A stretch of DNA of 64,000 nucleotides from Caprella mutica (Eukaryota; Arthropoda; Malacostraca; Amphipoda; Caprellidae): contig CANNZV010002514.1 of assembly GCA_947561585.1 (NCBI GenBank), positions 30,001 to 94,000 on the forward strand, written 5' to 3'. This document shows positions 1 to 10,332 of the stretch, in pieces (position 1 is the first letter of the stretch; every line of letters starts with the position of its first letter). The position numbers and the translations under genes were made by a program. The notes under the pieces were generated by a model, which worked only from the letters and a program-made list of their open reading frames with translations, was not told the origin of the DNA and ran no database searches.

Positions 1-111
1 AGAAATGGATTTGATATTTATATCAAGGAAGTGGATTTATACTCAAAAAATAGTTACAAAAAGAAAGTGCCGAAAACTGTTGTACTTTGCAAAAGGGTAC
101 AATGGTGATTA
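1..111 (+). other. 3' part of the spacer upstream of 23S rRNA
   Basis: This AT-rich leader precedes the 23S rRNA and is probably the end of the 16S-23S spacer. No tRNA can be recognised in the part that is visible. The 16S gene, if present, lies outside the window. Confidence 0.6.
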
Positions 112-586
112 AGAACTGGAAGCAAATAAGAGCGTATGGGGGATGCCTAGGCTCTCAGAGATGACGAAGGACGTGGTAAGCTGCGAAAAGCTACGGGGAA
201 GTGCAAACGACTTTTGATCCGTAGATGTCCGAATGGGGCAACCTGTCATACTGAAGGTATGACGTCGAAAGACAATAACGCAGGGAACTGAAACATCTAA
301 GTACCTGTAGGAGGAGAAAATAATAATGATTCCGTAAGTAGTGGCGAGCGAACGCGGAAGAGCCCAAACTTTACAGCTTATGTTGTAGGGGGTAGTAGGA
401 CTGACATAATTTTATTAATCGGAATTAGAATAGATCTGGAAAGGTCAACCGAAGAGGGTGATAGTCCCGTACAAGCCAAGATTAATAAGAGGTTAGTATC
501 CTGAGTAGGGCGGGACCAGAGAAATCCTGTCTGAATTTGCCGGTACCATCCGGTAAGGCTAAATACTCCTGAGAGACCGATAGTGA

Positions 587-620
<34 letters not shown>

Positions 621-1888
621 AAGAAGGGGAGTGAAAAGAACCTGAAACCATACGCTTACAAGCGGTTGGAGTCCTGATTTATCGGGATGACAGCGTGCCT
701 TTTGCATAATGAGCCTACGAGTTACTCCTCACTAGCGAGTATAAGTACTTCAGGTACGCAAGCGAAGCGAAAGCGAGTCTGAATAGGGCGAATAGCTAGT
801 GGGGGTAGACGCGAAACCATGTGATCTACCCATGGGCAGGTTGAAGTTCCGATAGTCTCGGAATGGAGGACCGAACCGATATATGTTGAAAAATGTTCGG
901 ATGACCTGTGGGTAGGGGTGAAAGGCCAATCAAACTTGGAGATAGCTCGTACTCCCCGAAATGCATTTAGGTGCAGCGTTGGAGATGGTGTCATGGAGGT
1001 AGAGCTACCAATAGGGCTAGGGGGCTTCACCGCCTACCAACCCCTGATGAACTCCGAATGCCATGACATTGAACCAGCAGTGAGGCTATGGGTGCTAAGG
1101 TCCATAGCCAAGAGGGAAACAACCCAGACCATCGGCTAAGGTCCCAAAGTTTTCATTAAGTTGAATGAACGAGGTGGGGATGCTAAGACAGCTAGGATGT
1201 TGGCTTGGAAGCAGCCATTCATTTAAAGAGTGCGTAACAGCTCACTAGTCGAGCGTTCCTGCGCGGAAAATAACCGGGCATCAAATGAAACACCGAAGCT
1301 GTGGATTTCATACACGAGTATGAAGTGGTAGGGGAGCATTCTAATTGCGCTGAAGCTATTTCGTGAGAAGTGGTGGAGCGATTAGAAAAGCAAATGTAGG
1401 CATGAGTAACGATAAAAGGGGTGAGATCCCCCTTCGCCGTAAGACTAAGGTTTCCTCGATCGATGCTAATCAGATCAGGGTTAGTCGGGACCTAAGGCGT
1501 ACCCGAAAGGGGAAGTTAATGGAAAACGGGTTAATATTCCCGTACCTGTATACACTAAAAAGGGGACGGAGATGAGGATTATACGCGTACAGACGAATTC
1601 GTACGTTGAAGACTTCGGTCGATAGTACAGAGCGTTCTACGGAACAATTTGATAGTTATAAGAATCATCTTCCAAGAAAAGCCGAAGTATACAGCCCGTA
1701 CCGTAAACCGACACAGGTAGTCGAGGAGAGTATCCTCAGGCGCTCGAGTGATTCGTGGCTAAGGAACTAGGCAAAATGGTCTCGTAACTTCGGGAGAAGA
1801 GACGCTCTGTATTTATATGGAGCCGCAGTGAAGAGGCCCAGGCGACTGTTTAGCAAAAACACAGGACTCTGCAAAATCGAAAGATGAA

Positions 1889-1923
<35 letters not shown>

Positions 1924-1970
1924 TAAGGAAGGTTGTTAGGGTTTACCCGAAGCAATTAACTGAAGCCCCA

Positions 1971-2055
<85 letters not shown>

Positions 2056-2493
2056 TCTGGGCACTGTCTCAGCCACGAGCTCGGTGAAATTGAAGTATCG
2101 GTGAAGATGCCGATTACCCGCAACGGGACGAAAAGACCCCGTGCACCTTTACTACAGCTTCACATTGTGCTTGAGTATAGGATGTGTAGGATAGGTGGGA
2201 GATATTGAAGTGTACACGCCAGTGTATGTGGAATCAACCTTGAAATACCACCCTTCCTATACTTAGGTTCTAATCCCATTTAGGTGGGAGACATTGTGTG
2301 GTGGGTAGTTTGACTGGGGTGGTCGCCTCCCAAAGAGTAACGGAGGCTTGCAAAGGTACCCTCAGCATGGTTGGTAATCATGCGTAGAGCATATAAGTAC
2401 AAGGGTGCTTGACTGAGAGAACGACAGTTCGAACAGGCACGAAAGTGGGCTTAAGTGATCCGGTGTTTCCGCATGGAAGGGACATCGCTCAAA

Positions 2494-2527
<34 letters not shown>

Positions 2528-2539
2528 TCCCCCAAGAGC

Positions 2540-2633
<94 letters not shown>

Positions 2634-2801
2634 TGGCACGCGAGCTGGGTTCAGAACGTCGCAAGACAGTTCGGTCTCTATCTGTTGTGGGCGTAGGAAT
2701 ATTGCGGAGATCTGACACTAGTACGAGAGGACCGTGTTGGACTTACCTCTGGTGTACCAGTTGTGCCGTCAGGTGCATTGCTGGGTAGCTACGTAGGGAA
2801 T

Positions 2802-2834
<33 letters not shown>

Positions 2835-2962
2835 AACTTCAAGATGAGTATTCCATAGCGTAAGCTGGGAGGGTCGTGGAAGATGACCACGTTGATAGGC
2901 TATAGGTGGAAGTGCAGTGATGCATGAAGCCGAGTAGTACTAATTACCCGATAGCTTCCTTT
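112..2962 (+). rRNA. rrl: 23S ribosomal RNA
   Basis: Large-subunit rRNA. The 5' end has the conserved stretch around 128-150 (aagagcgtatgggggatgcc). The peptidyl-transferase region is clear at about 2510-2660 (ggggataacaggctgatctc and following). The sarcin-ricin loop agtacgagagga lies at 2720-2731, and the molecule ends shortly after gtactaatta near 2940. Length of about 2.85 kb is normal for Bacteroidota and no intervening sequence is apparent. Ends are estimated from alignment with known 23S termini and may be off by a few bases. Short open frames inside it are not genes. Confidence 0.98.
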
Positions 2963-3242
2963 ATTATTTATTTTTTATGAATTAATTTATAAAAAATAAA
3001 CGTAAGCATTTTCAATAACAAGTGATGAATGTTTTTTTTTAGCATTACTCTTTTTTCAGTTAGTCATGATTTAATACAAATCTCGAAAGAGGATAGTATT
3101 GAATCATTATAATGTGAACTAAAAAGAAAAGAAGTACCAGAAGTGGTACGAAAAGATAGAGGTTTAAACCTCAGAAAAATAAGGTGGCTACCGGTCTGGA
3201 ATAGGCAGGTAGCGAGGAAAATATTCCTAACACCAAAAGAAT
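2963..3242 (+). other. 23S-5S spacer with hairpins
   Basis: Spacer of about 280 bp without a tRNA. It holds small stems: gtacc/ggtac at about 3134-3150, and gctacc/ggtagc at about 3187-3215. The second lies in a stretch that begins ggtggcta and later has gcgagg, both of which also occur at the start of the 5S gene just downstream. It may be a processing stem or a decayed partial 5S copy. Confidence 0.6.
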
Positions 3243-3266
3243 AGGGTGGCTATAGCGAGGAGGTTC

Positions 3267-3299
<33 letters not shown>

Positions 3300-3350
3300 T
3301 CCTCAGCGCTGATGGTACTGCCAATAGGTGGGAGAGTAGGTCGCCGCCTT
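3243..3350 (+). rRNA. rrf: 5S ribosomal RNA
   Basis: The sequence runs from gggtggctatagcgaggagg through the conserved ttcccattccgaacagagaag core and ends at ggtcgccgcc, whose 3' end pairs with the 5' end. At about 108 nt it fits a bacterial 5S rRNA. It completes the 23S-5S order and is followed by a T-rich stretch and a terminator. Confidence 0.95.
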
Positions 3351-3405
3351 TTTTTATTTTTTTCCTTTTAATGCAATTATGCAAAAGGAGTTTTTTAAAA
3401 AACAC

Positions 3406-3440
3406 AAAAAGCTCTTTCTTTACGAAAGAGCTTTTTTTTT
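3406..3440 (+). terminator. rRNA operon terminator
   Basis: Perfect stem gctctttc (3411-3418) / gaaagagc (3424-3431), extended by A and T pairs, with loop ttta c and a run of nine T. It is a rho-independent terminator about 60 bp after the 5S gene. Confidence 0.9.
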
Positions 3441-3495
3441 GCCTATACCTTACCTTTTCAATCCCTTATTCCTTCCTCCTCACAATTTATTAATG

Positions 3496-3503
3496 TATTT
3501 TTG
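3496..3503 (+). promoter_or_regulatory. TAnnTTTG promoter box for the membrane protein gene
   Basis: TATTTTTG matches the Bacteroidota -7 element and lies about 40 bp before the ATG at 3545. No clear TTG at -33 is visible, so the assignment is moderate. Confidence 0.45.
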
Positions 3504-3544
3504 CTATCCAATTTGAGGAAATTCTCTACACCAAATAATTTTTG

Positions 3545-4015
3545 ATGGAGCAACAAACAAAATTAGCAATTCGATTAGAACTAATCTGGTGGATTTTCAC
3601 CGCAGTAGTTCTAATAGGCGTGCTATATCCAATACTTAAAGAAATTTCAGATTATCCTTTTTTGCTTACAAATTGCTTTTTTGTAATTATTTTTATTACA
3701 TTTACACGGTATGTGTTTTTGCTGAAACATACATTTATCGCTCAAAAACAGTTGCTCAAAGTAGCAATCGTATTAGTTATTATTCCATTTATATTTTACT
3801 TAGTAAGTGAGTTAAATGGATTTCAAACCTACATAGATGAGATAGGATTGGAACATTTGATGATAGGGAAATCGTTAGATGAGCAGCATAGTTTAATTAG
3901 CTACATACGTAGTGAGACGATTTTTTTTGGAGTAGGTAGCGTCATTATCTCTACTATTTTGCCATTTCGATTAATTATATCAGTTTGGAGGAATAAGAAT
4001 AAAGGCTCTGCTTAA
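3545..4015 (+). CDS. Integral membrane protein of unknown function
   Basis: A 156-residue protein with four predicted hydrophobic segments, at about residues 15-33, 40-58, 73-90 and 125-145. A soluble loop that includes an acidic stretch (about 95-115) lies between segments three and four. The ATG at 3545 is preferred over an adjoining in-frame TTG at 3542. I recognise no catalytic motif and no named family. The gene follows the rRNA terminator in the same direction and lies 38 bp before the AhpD-like gene. The two may be co-transcribed. Real coding is likely from the hydropathy pattern, clean start and upstream promoter box. Confidence 0.75.
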   Translation: MEQQTKLAIRLELIWWIFTAVVLIGVLYPILKEISDYPFLLTNCFFVIIFITFTRYVFLLKHTFIAQKQLLKVAIVLVIIPFIFYLVSELNGFQTYIDEIGLEHLMIGKSLDEQHSLISYIRSETIFFGVGSVIISTILPFRLIISVWRNKNKGSA

Positions 4016-4052
4016 GATCAAAATCAAATAAAGAAATTATAAATTATCCAGC

Positions 4053-4403
4053 ATGTCTAAGATTGAAGAATTTAATACCTATCGTAAGGCAATGAATGAA
4101 AAAATCCTTGCTCAAGACAACAAAGTTTTGAAACGATTTTTTAATTTAGATACCAATGCCTACCAAGATGGTGCTTTGCCAAGTAAAACCAAAGAGCTAT
4201 TGGGCTTGGTAGCCTCAATGGTTTTACGTTGTGACGATTGTATCGCTTATCATTTAGGAACTTGCTACGAATTGGGTATTACCAAAGAGGAAGTGTTTGA
4301 AGTGTTTGCGATAGCCAATTTAGTGGGAGGATCTATTTGTATTCCACATACTCGCCGTGCAGTAGAATATTGGGACGCTTTAGAGGCAGAAGCTAAAAAG
4401 TAG
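4053..4403 (+). CDS. Carboxymuconolactone decarboxylase/AhpD-like protein
   Basis: A 116-residue all-helical protein of the CMD/AhpD-like superfamily. The family's CxxC redox pair is visible as C60 and C63, followed by H67 in RCDDCIAYH, and a second helix carries ELGITKEEVFEV. In AhpD these cysteines and the histidine support alkylhydroperoxidase chemistry. Here that activity is inferred from the intact CxxCxxxH signature only. A single CMD domain of this size is typical of short family members. No ahpC neighbour is present, so the partner and electron donor are unknown. The protein is cytoplasmic, with no signal peptide. Confidence 0.85.
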   Translation: MSKIEEFNTYRKAMNEKILAQDNKVLKRFFNLDTNAYQDGALPSKTKELLGLVASMVLRCDDCIAYHLGTCYELGITKEEVFEVFAIANLVGGSICIPHTRRAVEYWDALEAEAKK

Positions 4404-4483
4404 ACTAATAAACTCCGTTCAAATATTTATTTCATTTTCAAATATTTCGAGGATACTTTTCCTTGGTATGATAGGTCAATAAT

Positions 4484-6757
4484 ATGAAGCCATATCTTTT
4501 AGAACTCAACGAAATTCAACGTAAAGCAGTAACGACTATCAATGGCCCCGTATTGGTTGTTGCAGGTCCTGGTTCGGGAAAAACGAGAGTTTTGACTTAT
4601 CGGATTGCTCACATCATCCAAAAAGGGATAAAGCCCTGGGAAATTTTGGCCCTGACTTTTACCAATAAGGCTGCTCGAGAAATGAAAGAACGGATTTCTA
4701 AAGTAGTAGGAGACAAAGCCAATCAAGTTTGGGCAGGAACTTTTCACTCTATATTTGCTCGTATTTTGCGAGTCGAAGGAAGCAAATTAGGTTATCCTTC
4801 TAATTTTACCATTTACGATTCGGATGATTCTAAAAGTCTAATCAGGAATATTATTAAAGAGTTAAATCTAAACAAAGACCTGTATAATGTCAATACGATT
4901 AAATCTCGAATTTCTTCTGCTAAAAGCAATTTGATTCCTCCAAAAGCTTATCGACAAAAGCCCGAAATGATGGAGCAAGACCGTATTGCAAAAAGACCGC
5001 ATACAGTCGAGATTTATGAAAAATACATGGCACGCTGTAAAAAAGCAGGTGCAATGGATTTTGATGATTTATTGTATCAATTATATGTGTTGTTGTACAA
5101 AAATCCTGATAATGTTTTGGAGAAATACCAAAATCGTTTCAAGTATGTAATGGTCGATGAGTTTCAGGATACCAACCATTTACAGTATCAAATTGTACGA
5201 AAACTAACCGATTTTAAAAATAGTATGCGGAATATTTGTGTGGTCGGGGACGATGCACAAAGTATTTATGCCTTTCGGGGAGCAACTATTGAAAATATCT
5301 TGGATTTTGAAAAAGATTTCAAGCCGCACGGGATTCAAGTATTCAAATTAGAACAAAACTATCGCTCAACCAATCATATCGTTCAGGCGGCCAATGAAGT
5401 CATCACTTATAATAAACGCCAAATTCAAAAAGAAATTTGGTCAAATAAAGGAACTGGATCGAAGATAAAAGTCATAAAAGCCACCACCGACAATGAAGAA
5501 GGAAAGCGAGTAGCAGATACCATTGTCGAACAAAAAAATAGAAACCATTTAGCCAATAAAGAAGTCGCCATACTTTATCGAACGAATGCGCAATCGAGAG
5601 TTTTTGAAGAGTATTTGCGCCGCTACAATTTAGCCTATAAAGTTTTCGGAGGTCTTTCTTTTTATCAGAGAAAAGAAGTGAAAGATTTGATCGCTTATTT
5701 TCGATTGTCGGTCAATCCGCATGACGAGGAAGCTTTTCGAAGAGTCATCAATTACCCCAAAAGGGGAATTGGAAAAACTTCAATAGATAAAATTTCAGAT
5801 GTAGCTGCACAATCCGAGAAAAGTATGTGGGATTGTGTCGAACAAACCAATGTTGGTACAAAGGCGAAGAATACAATGATGGCTTTTAAGCAAATGATTA
5901 AAACATTTCAAGCCAAAATGGACACCGCCAATGCCTATGAATTGGCTTCGGCTATTGCCAAAAAATCGGGCATCATAGATGCCCTCAAAAGTGATAATAC
6001 CATCGAAGGAATGGGACGTTTGGAAAATATAGTCGGATTACTTGATGGTATTAAAGAATTTGTGGAGAACGATGAAGTAAGCGAAACGGAAGAAGAAGAT
6101 AAAAGCTTGGCGACTTATCTTCAAAATATAGCCCTGCACACCGATCAGGATGAAAAAAATAATGATGGCGATTTCGTTACCTTAATGTCCGTTCATGCTG
6201 CCAAAGGTTTGGAATTCAAATCTGTTTTTGTAGTTGGTTTGGAAGAAAAATTATTTCCTTCTTTTATGTCATTGGACTCTATGGAAGGGGTAGACGAAGA
6301 ACGACGCTTGTTTTATGTAGCCATAACGAGAGCCGAACAATTTTTGACTCTTTCTTATGCGAATAGCCGTTATCGATATGGCAATATGCGTCATAATGAG
6401 CCAAGTCGATTTTTGGATGAAATAAACATAGAACACCTCGAAAGCAATGCTTCTTTGAGTCGTTCAAGCTTGAATTCTACGACAGCAATTACTGGATCTA
6501 GTCGCTCAGGAGTCAAAGGTAATTTTAAAAAAGTGACTCGTAATGTGACCTTGATGGCAGATCCAGCGACCTTCAAACCAAGTCCGAGTAGTGAAATTCA
6601 GGCAGGAATGAAGGTTTTGCACCTCAAGTTTGGCGAAGGAAAAGTATTGAGTATAGATGGAAGCGAAAAAAATAAGGTAGCAACTATTTTCTTTTCAAAA
6701 GTAGACAACCCACAACGCCGTATTATGCTGAAATTTGCCAAATTGCAGATATTATAA
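4484..6757 (+). CDS. pcrA: UvrD/PcrA-type superfamily 1A DNA helicase
   Basis: A 757-residue ATP-dependent 3'-5' DNA helicase for repair and replication restart. Walker A GPGSGKT is at residues 28-34. Motif Ia (LTFTNKAAREM), motif II (VDEFQDTN), motif III with GDDAQSIYAFRGA, motif IV (QNYRS), motif V (SVHAAKGLEF) and motif VI (EERRLFYVAITRA) follow in order. The C-terminal tail ends in a PcrA-like segment (GMKVLHLKFGEGKVLSI), as in Gram-positive and Bacteroidota PcrA. The length is normal. The start ATG at 4484 is followed directly by the conserved LNEIQRKAV. A strong terminator follows, so this is the last gene of its transcript. Confidence 0.95.
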   Translation: MKPYLLELNEIQRKAVTTINGPVLVVAGPGSGKTRVLTYRIAHIIQKGIKPWEILALTFTNKAAREMKERISKVVGDKANQVWAGTFHSIFARILRVEGSKLGYPSNFTIYDSDDSKSLIRNIIKELNLNKDLYNVNTIKSRISSAKSNLIPPKAYRQKPEMMEQDRIAKRPHTVEIYEKYMARCKKAGAMDFDDLLYQLYVLLYKNPDNVLEKYQNRFKYVMVDEFQDTNHLQYQIVRKLTDFKNSMRNICVVGDDAQSIYAFRGATIENILDFEKDFKPHGIQVFKLEQNYRSTNHIVQAANEVITYNKRQIQKEIWSNKGTGSKIKVIKATTDNEEGKRVADTIVEQKNRNHLANKEVAILYRTNAQSRVFEEYLRRYNLAYKVFGGLSFYQRKEVKDLIAYFRLSVNPHDEEAFRRVINYPKRGIGKTSIDKISDVAAQSEKSMWDCVEQTNVGTKAKNTMMAFKQMIKTFQAKMDTANAYELASAIAKKSGIIDALKSDNTIEGMGRLENIVGLLDGIKEFVENDEVSETEEEDKSLATYLQNIALHTDQDEKNNDGDFVTLMSVHAAKGLEFKSVFVVGLEEKLFPSFMSLDSMEGVDEERRLFYVAITRAEQFLTLSYANSRYRYGNMRHNEPSRFLDEINIEHLESNASLSRSSLNSTTAITGSSRSGVKGNFKKVTRNVTLMADPATFKPSPSSEIQAGMKVLHLKFGEGKVLSIDGSEKNKVATIFFSKVDNPQRRIMLKFAKLQIL

Positions 6758-6781
6758 AATAGAATAATTTCTTTATGAAAT

Positions 6782-6845
6782 TAAAAAAGACCTACTTCCA
6801 TACTCAGTTAAAAAATAACTGAGTATGGAGGTAGGTCTTTTTTGT
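6782..6845 (+). terminator. Strong rho-independent terminator after pcrA
   Basis: Stem of about 27 bp: aaaaaagacctacttccata and following pair with aactgagtatggaggtaggt and following. There is one G-T pair in an otherwise perfect arm, a loop of seven A/T, and a T-run at the 3' end. Confidence 0.9.
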
Positions 6846-6926
6846 TTTAGGCTGTCTTTATTTAAACAAGTGATAATTCTTTTGGTAAAGAGAAAAATCC
6901 GAAATTGCTGAAAACCAATTATTTTT

Positions 6927-7625
6927 ATGATAAAAAACGGAATACTTTTTCTATTGAGCTTTTGGGCGACTCTTCTAATGAGTCAAACGAATGAAGGACT
7001 AGAACTTTCTTTTGTCATAGAATTGGAAGGAAAGAACTTAGAATTAAATCGTTTTATCGCAACTGCTCAAAACGATTCGATACAGATTGAAGTTTTAAAG
7101 TTTTATATCTCAAATATAGAATTGTATAAAGGAAAAAAAAGGATCTACGCCGAAAAAAATAGCGTTCATCTAGTAGATGCTTCTGAAAAAGAAAGTTTGA
7201 AATTGAAACTAGACCTTCCTCGAAAGACCAAATTTACGCAAGTAAAATTTGATGTAGGAGTCGATAGTCTGTGCAATGTTTCGGGTGCAATGGGTGGCGC
7301 ACTCGACCCAACCAAAGGAATGTATTGGACTTGGCAAAGTGGTTATATTAATTTCAAGTTGGAAGGCATCGCATCCAATTGTCCTGCCCGAAAAAATCGC
7401 TTTCAATACCATATTGGAGGGTATCAAAGCCCTAATTATGCGCTTCGAAGCATAAAAATCGCTACTCCAAAAAAACAAAATATATGCATAGCTTTATCAC
7501 TTGATGCCTTTTTTGATCAAATTGATTTAAGCAAAAATTATGAAATAATGAGCCCTAATAAAACCGCAATGGAATTTGCAAATCTATTTCCAGACTCGTT
7601 TCACCGTGACTACAATAAAAAATGA
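6927..7625 (+). CDS. mbnP: MbnP family periplasmic copper-binding protein
   Basis: A 232-residue exported protein with a signal peptide (residues 1-20, cleavage near LLMSQ). It carries MbnP-family hallmarks: KFYISNIELY near 58-67, HLVD at 81-84, the double-tryptophan segment GMYWTWQSGY (W134, W136), and FQYHIGGY with H162. In the studied methanotroph pair, the diheme enzyme MbnH oxidises a tryptophan of MbnP to kynurenine, which helps bind copper. One of W134/W136 is a candidate, but I infer this. The next gene is the MbnH partner and overlaps by 4 bp (ATGA), so the two are translationally coupled. There is no lipobox, so the product should be soluble in the periplasm or secreted. Confidence 0.88.
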   Translation: MIKNGILFLLSFWATLLMSQTNEGLELSFVIELEGKNLELNRFIATAQNDSIQIEVLKFYISNIELYKGKKRIYAEKNSVHLVDASEKESLKLKLDLPRKTKFTQVKFDVGVDSLCNVSGAMGGALDPTKGMYWTWQSGYINFKLEGIASNCPARKNRFQYHIGGYQSPNYALRSIKIATPKKQNICIALSLDAFFDQIDLSKNYEIMSPNKTAMEFANLFPDSFHRDYNKK

Positions 7626-8647
7626 AACTTAAAATAGTCGCTTTAGTATTGATGGGATTAATTTTGTCTGCTGCAATTGTCAGCGATAACTATCCGCTGC
7701 AATATCCCGAGTATTTTTCCCAACCTACGTATGATTTTGAAAAAAATCCTTTAGTAAAAGAGAAGGTTCAATTAGGAAGAGCTTTATTTTTTGACCCAAT
7801 TTTGTCGAAAGACAGCACCATTTCTTGTGCCTCTTGCCATTCACCTTATAATGGTTTTGCACATACCGACCACGATTTGAGTCATGGAATCAATGATGCG
7901 ATTGGTACCCGAAATGCACCTGCTTTGTTCAATTTGGCTTGGCAATCTTCCTTTATGTGGGACGGTGCAATCAACCATCTCGATATGCAATCACTTGCAC
8001 CAATCACGCATCCCGAAGAGATGGCGGAAAGTATCGAGAATGTAGTCGAAAAGCTACAGCGAAAAGCAATTTATCCAAGCTTGTTTTACGAAGCTTTTGG
8101 AGATAGCTTGATTACAGGAGAGTTTGTACTCAAAGCTTTATCGCAATTCCAATTGACTCTGGTTTCAGCCAATTCCAAATACGATGCAGTCAAAAGAGGC
8201 GAAGAATTGTTTAGCGAACAAGAAAAAAATGGTTATGCTTTATTTCAAAAAAATTGCAACTCTTGTCATGCCGAGCCACTCTTTTCCAATTACACTTTTG
8301 CCAATAATGGACTTCCAGTAGATACGACTCTAAATGATTTTGGAAAAGGAGCAATTACGAAACAAAGCCAAGATAGCTTGTTGTTTAAAATTCCTTCCTT
8401 AAGAAATCTGAGTTTTACCTATCCATATATGCACGACGGGCGATTTCGAAAATTGCGAGAAGTCTTGCAGCACTATACCGAAGGGATAGAACAAAATAAG
8501 ACAACATCCAAGGCTTTAAAAAATAAGATACAATTGAGTTCCAACGAAAAAACAGATTTGATTGCTTTTTTATTAACACTAGATGATAAGGCATTTGTTT
8601 TCGACAAAAAGCATCAATTTCCAAAGGCAATTTTACATCCCAAATAA
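7622..8647 (+). CDS. mbnH: MbnH-like diheme enzyme of the MauG/cytochrome c peroxidase family
   Basis: A 341-residue exported c-type cytochrome with an N-terminal hydrophobic signal (residues 1-20). Two heme-binding motifs are visible, CASCH at 69-73 and CNSCH at 212-216. The family segments GRALFFDPILS, FMWDGAINHL and PSLRNLSFTYPYMHDGRF also occur. These place it in the bacterial diheme peroxidase/MauG superfamily. The 4-bp overlap with mbnP makes it the MbnH member that modifies MbnP, rather than a detoxifying peroxidase. That inference rests on context. No methanobactin precursor gene is seen nearby, as expected for the many stand-alone MbnP/MbnH pairs. Confidence 0.9.
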   Translation: MKLKIVALVLMGLILSAAIVSDNYPLQYPEYFSQPTYDFEKNPLVKEKVQLGRALFFDPILSKDSTISCASCHSPYNGFAHTDHDLSHGINDAIGTRNAPALFNLAWQSSFMWDGAINHLDMQSLAPITHPEEMAESIENVVEKLQRKAIYPSLFYEAFGDSLITGEFVLKALSQFQLTLVSANSKYDAVKRGEELFSEQEKNGYALFQKNCNSCHAEPLFSNYTFANNGLPVDTTLNDFGKGAITKQSQDSLLFKIPSLRNLSFTYPYMHDGRFRKLREVLQHYTEGIEQNKTTSKALKNKIQLSSNEKTDLIAFLLTLDDKAFVFDKKHQFPKAILHPK

Positions 8648-8780
8648 GTCTATCGCCTGTCGAATTTATTTATAAAAAAAGGGAAACATCAAAAGATAGC
8701 ACAAAGATAAAAATCGCTTCGGCAGGTGATTAGAGGTAAGATTTGAAAAATAATGTTCCCAATAAAAAAATCACAACACA

Positions 8781-10310
8781 ATGAAAAAAATCCAACTATT
8801 TTCCTCCTTTTTGTTGCTAGCTTTTTTAGCTCATAGTCAAACCAATCCTGCAATTACTGCTTGGTTGCAAAATACCACAGCCACGGGAAGTTATTATGTA
8901 GCGGGCAACTCGACTGCAATTAATAATGGTATTTTATACAATTGCCAAGAAGTGGAGTATTCTGCCAGCTATGCCTACATCAGTACAACAGGAATTCCTG
9001 CTTATCCGACGGGTCCATTTCAAGATGGAAACCCATCACAAGCATCCAATCAAAATGCGATTTATCAAATCCCTTTAAACCCTCAACAAGAGACAGGAAC
9101 GCCTTCCTCAACAACTGCGGGAACAATTGGGGTATTTGTCAACGGTGTATCTTTATATGATTATCGAGATGGCGTAGCTTGGAATCCTAGTACAAATGCG
9201 CTTTGTGGTGGCCCAGGAAATCCACCTTGTCCTGGAGGTCCAGCAGCAAGTCAAGATTGGAATAGAGATGCAATACCTGCAGAAATGGCAGGTTTTGATT
9301 GTTCCAAAGGACATCCAGCAATGGGTAATTATCACCATCATCAAAATCCATCCGCTTTCAAATGGGATTTGACGGTTTTGTCCAATGTTTGCGATTTATA
9401 TGATGCAGATGCACTTTATACAATAGATGCGACTCAACATAGTCCACTCATTGGTTTTGCGTATGATGGTTTTCCAATTTATGGAGCGTATGGCTATAAA
9501 AATACAGACGGAACGGGCGGCATAGAAAGAATCAAATCGGGGTATCAACTCAAAAATATTACGACCAGAACGAATGGACCAGCTGTAAGTACGACGTATT
9601 TTTTAGGTTATTTCAGAGAAGACTATGAATGGGTTTCCAATTCAGGAGAAGATTATCTAGACGAACACAATGGTCGTTTTTGTATAACTCCAGAATATCC
9701 AAATGGAACTTATGCTTACTTTGCAACAGTGGATGAAAATTGGAATTCGGCTTATCCTTATGTAGTTGGTCCCACTTTCTATGGCGAATATGCCAATAGA
9801 AAAATAAGCTCGATTACAGAAACAACAACGGTTTATACTCCTCCAGTTTGTGCGGCAGATTTGACAAACTCAGGAGCAATCGCTTCAGGGATTTATCAAG
9901 TGAGCAACTCGATTACATCTACAGGACAAATTGCAGCAACAGAAGACGTTACTTTTCAAGCCAATGAAATTTTGCTTTCGACAAATTTTTGCACAACTCT
10001 AGGAGCGGAGTTTCTAGCAGAAATCAATCCTTGTAGTACTATAGCACCAATAAGCAATACTACTCAATTATCGGCTTTTTACAATCCTTTAGCAGATATT
10101 ATTGTCATCCAATATAATGGCTTATTAAAGAAAGAATTGCCTATAAGTTTTTTGGATGAGAATGGTGAAGCAATCGAAAAAACGGCTATTCATGCAGGAA
10201 GTACAATTCAATATATTGATGTTCAAACGCTTTATGAGGGAGAATATCATTTATTGATTCACGACGACTTGAATCCTACAACACAAAAAATAAGTATTAG
10301 AAGAAATTAA
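8781..10310 (+). CDS. Secreted YHYH-domain protein with T9SS-like tail
   Basis: A 509-residue secreted protein with a signal peptide (residues 1-19). It carries a YHYH-type domain with DYRDGVAWNP, the histidine cluster MGNYHHHQNP and IGFAYDGFPIYGAYGY. After the YHYH domain comes a CAAD...AEINPC segment of the 3-coathanger-stack type common in Bacteroidota surface proteins. The last 75 residues resemble a degenerate type A T9SS sorting domain. The biochemical role of YHYH domains is not established. The HHH cluster could bind metal, which would fit the mbnP-mbnH pair just upstream, but this is inference. The next gene is a tandem paralogue that lacks the coathanger insert. Confidence 0.85.
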   Translation: MKKIQLFSSFLLLAFLAHSQTNPAITAWLQNTTATGSYYVAGNSTAINNGILYNCQEVEYSASYAYISTTGIPAYPTGPFQDGNPSQASNQNAIYQIPLNPQQETGTPSSTTAGTIGVFVNGVSLYDYRDGVAWNPSTNALCGGPGNPPCPGGPAASQDWNRDAIPAEMAGFDCSKGHPAMGNYHHHQNPSAFKWDLTVLSNVCDLYDADALYTIDATQHSPLIGFAYDGFPIYGAYGYKNTDGTGGIERIKSGYQLKNITTRTNGPAVSTTYFLGYFREDYEWVSNSGEDYLDEHNGRFCITPEYPNGTYAYFATVDENWNSAYPYVVGPTFYGEYANRKISSITETTTVYTPPVCAADLTNSGAIASGIYQVSNSITSTGQIAATEDVTFQANEILLSTNFCTTLGAEFLAEINPCSTIAPISNTTQLSAFYNPLADIIVIQYNGLLKKELPISFLDENGEAIEKTAIHAGSTIQYIDVQTLYEGEYHLLIHDDLNPTTQKISIRRN

Positions 10311-10332
10311 TTTTCAATCAATAAATTAAAAA

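Noticed and set aside
378..2788. Several open frames of 70-118 codons on both strands
   Set aside because: They lie inside the 23S rRNA and are not genes.
3134..3242. Possible second, decayed 5S gene or a tRNA in the 23S-5S spacer
   Set aside because: Only short words (ggtggcta, gcgagg) are shared with 5S and no cloverleaf can be drawn.
7622..8647. Plain cytochrome c peroxidase for peroxide removal
   Set aside because: The 4-bp overlap with mbnP and the family context favour an MbnH role.
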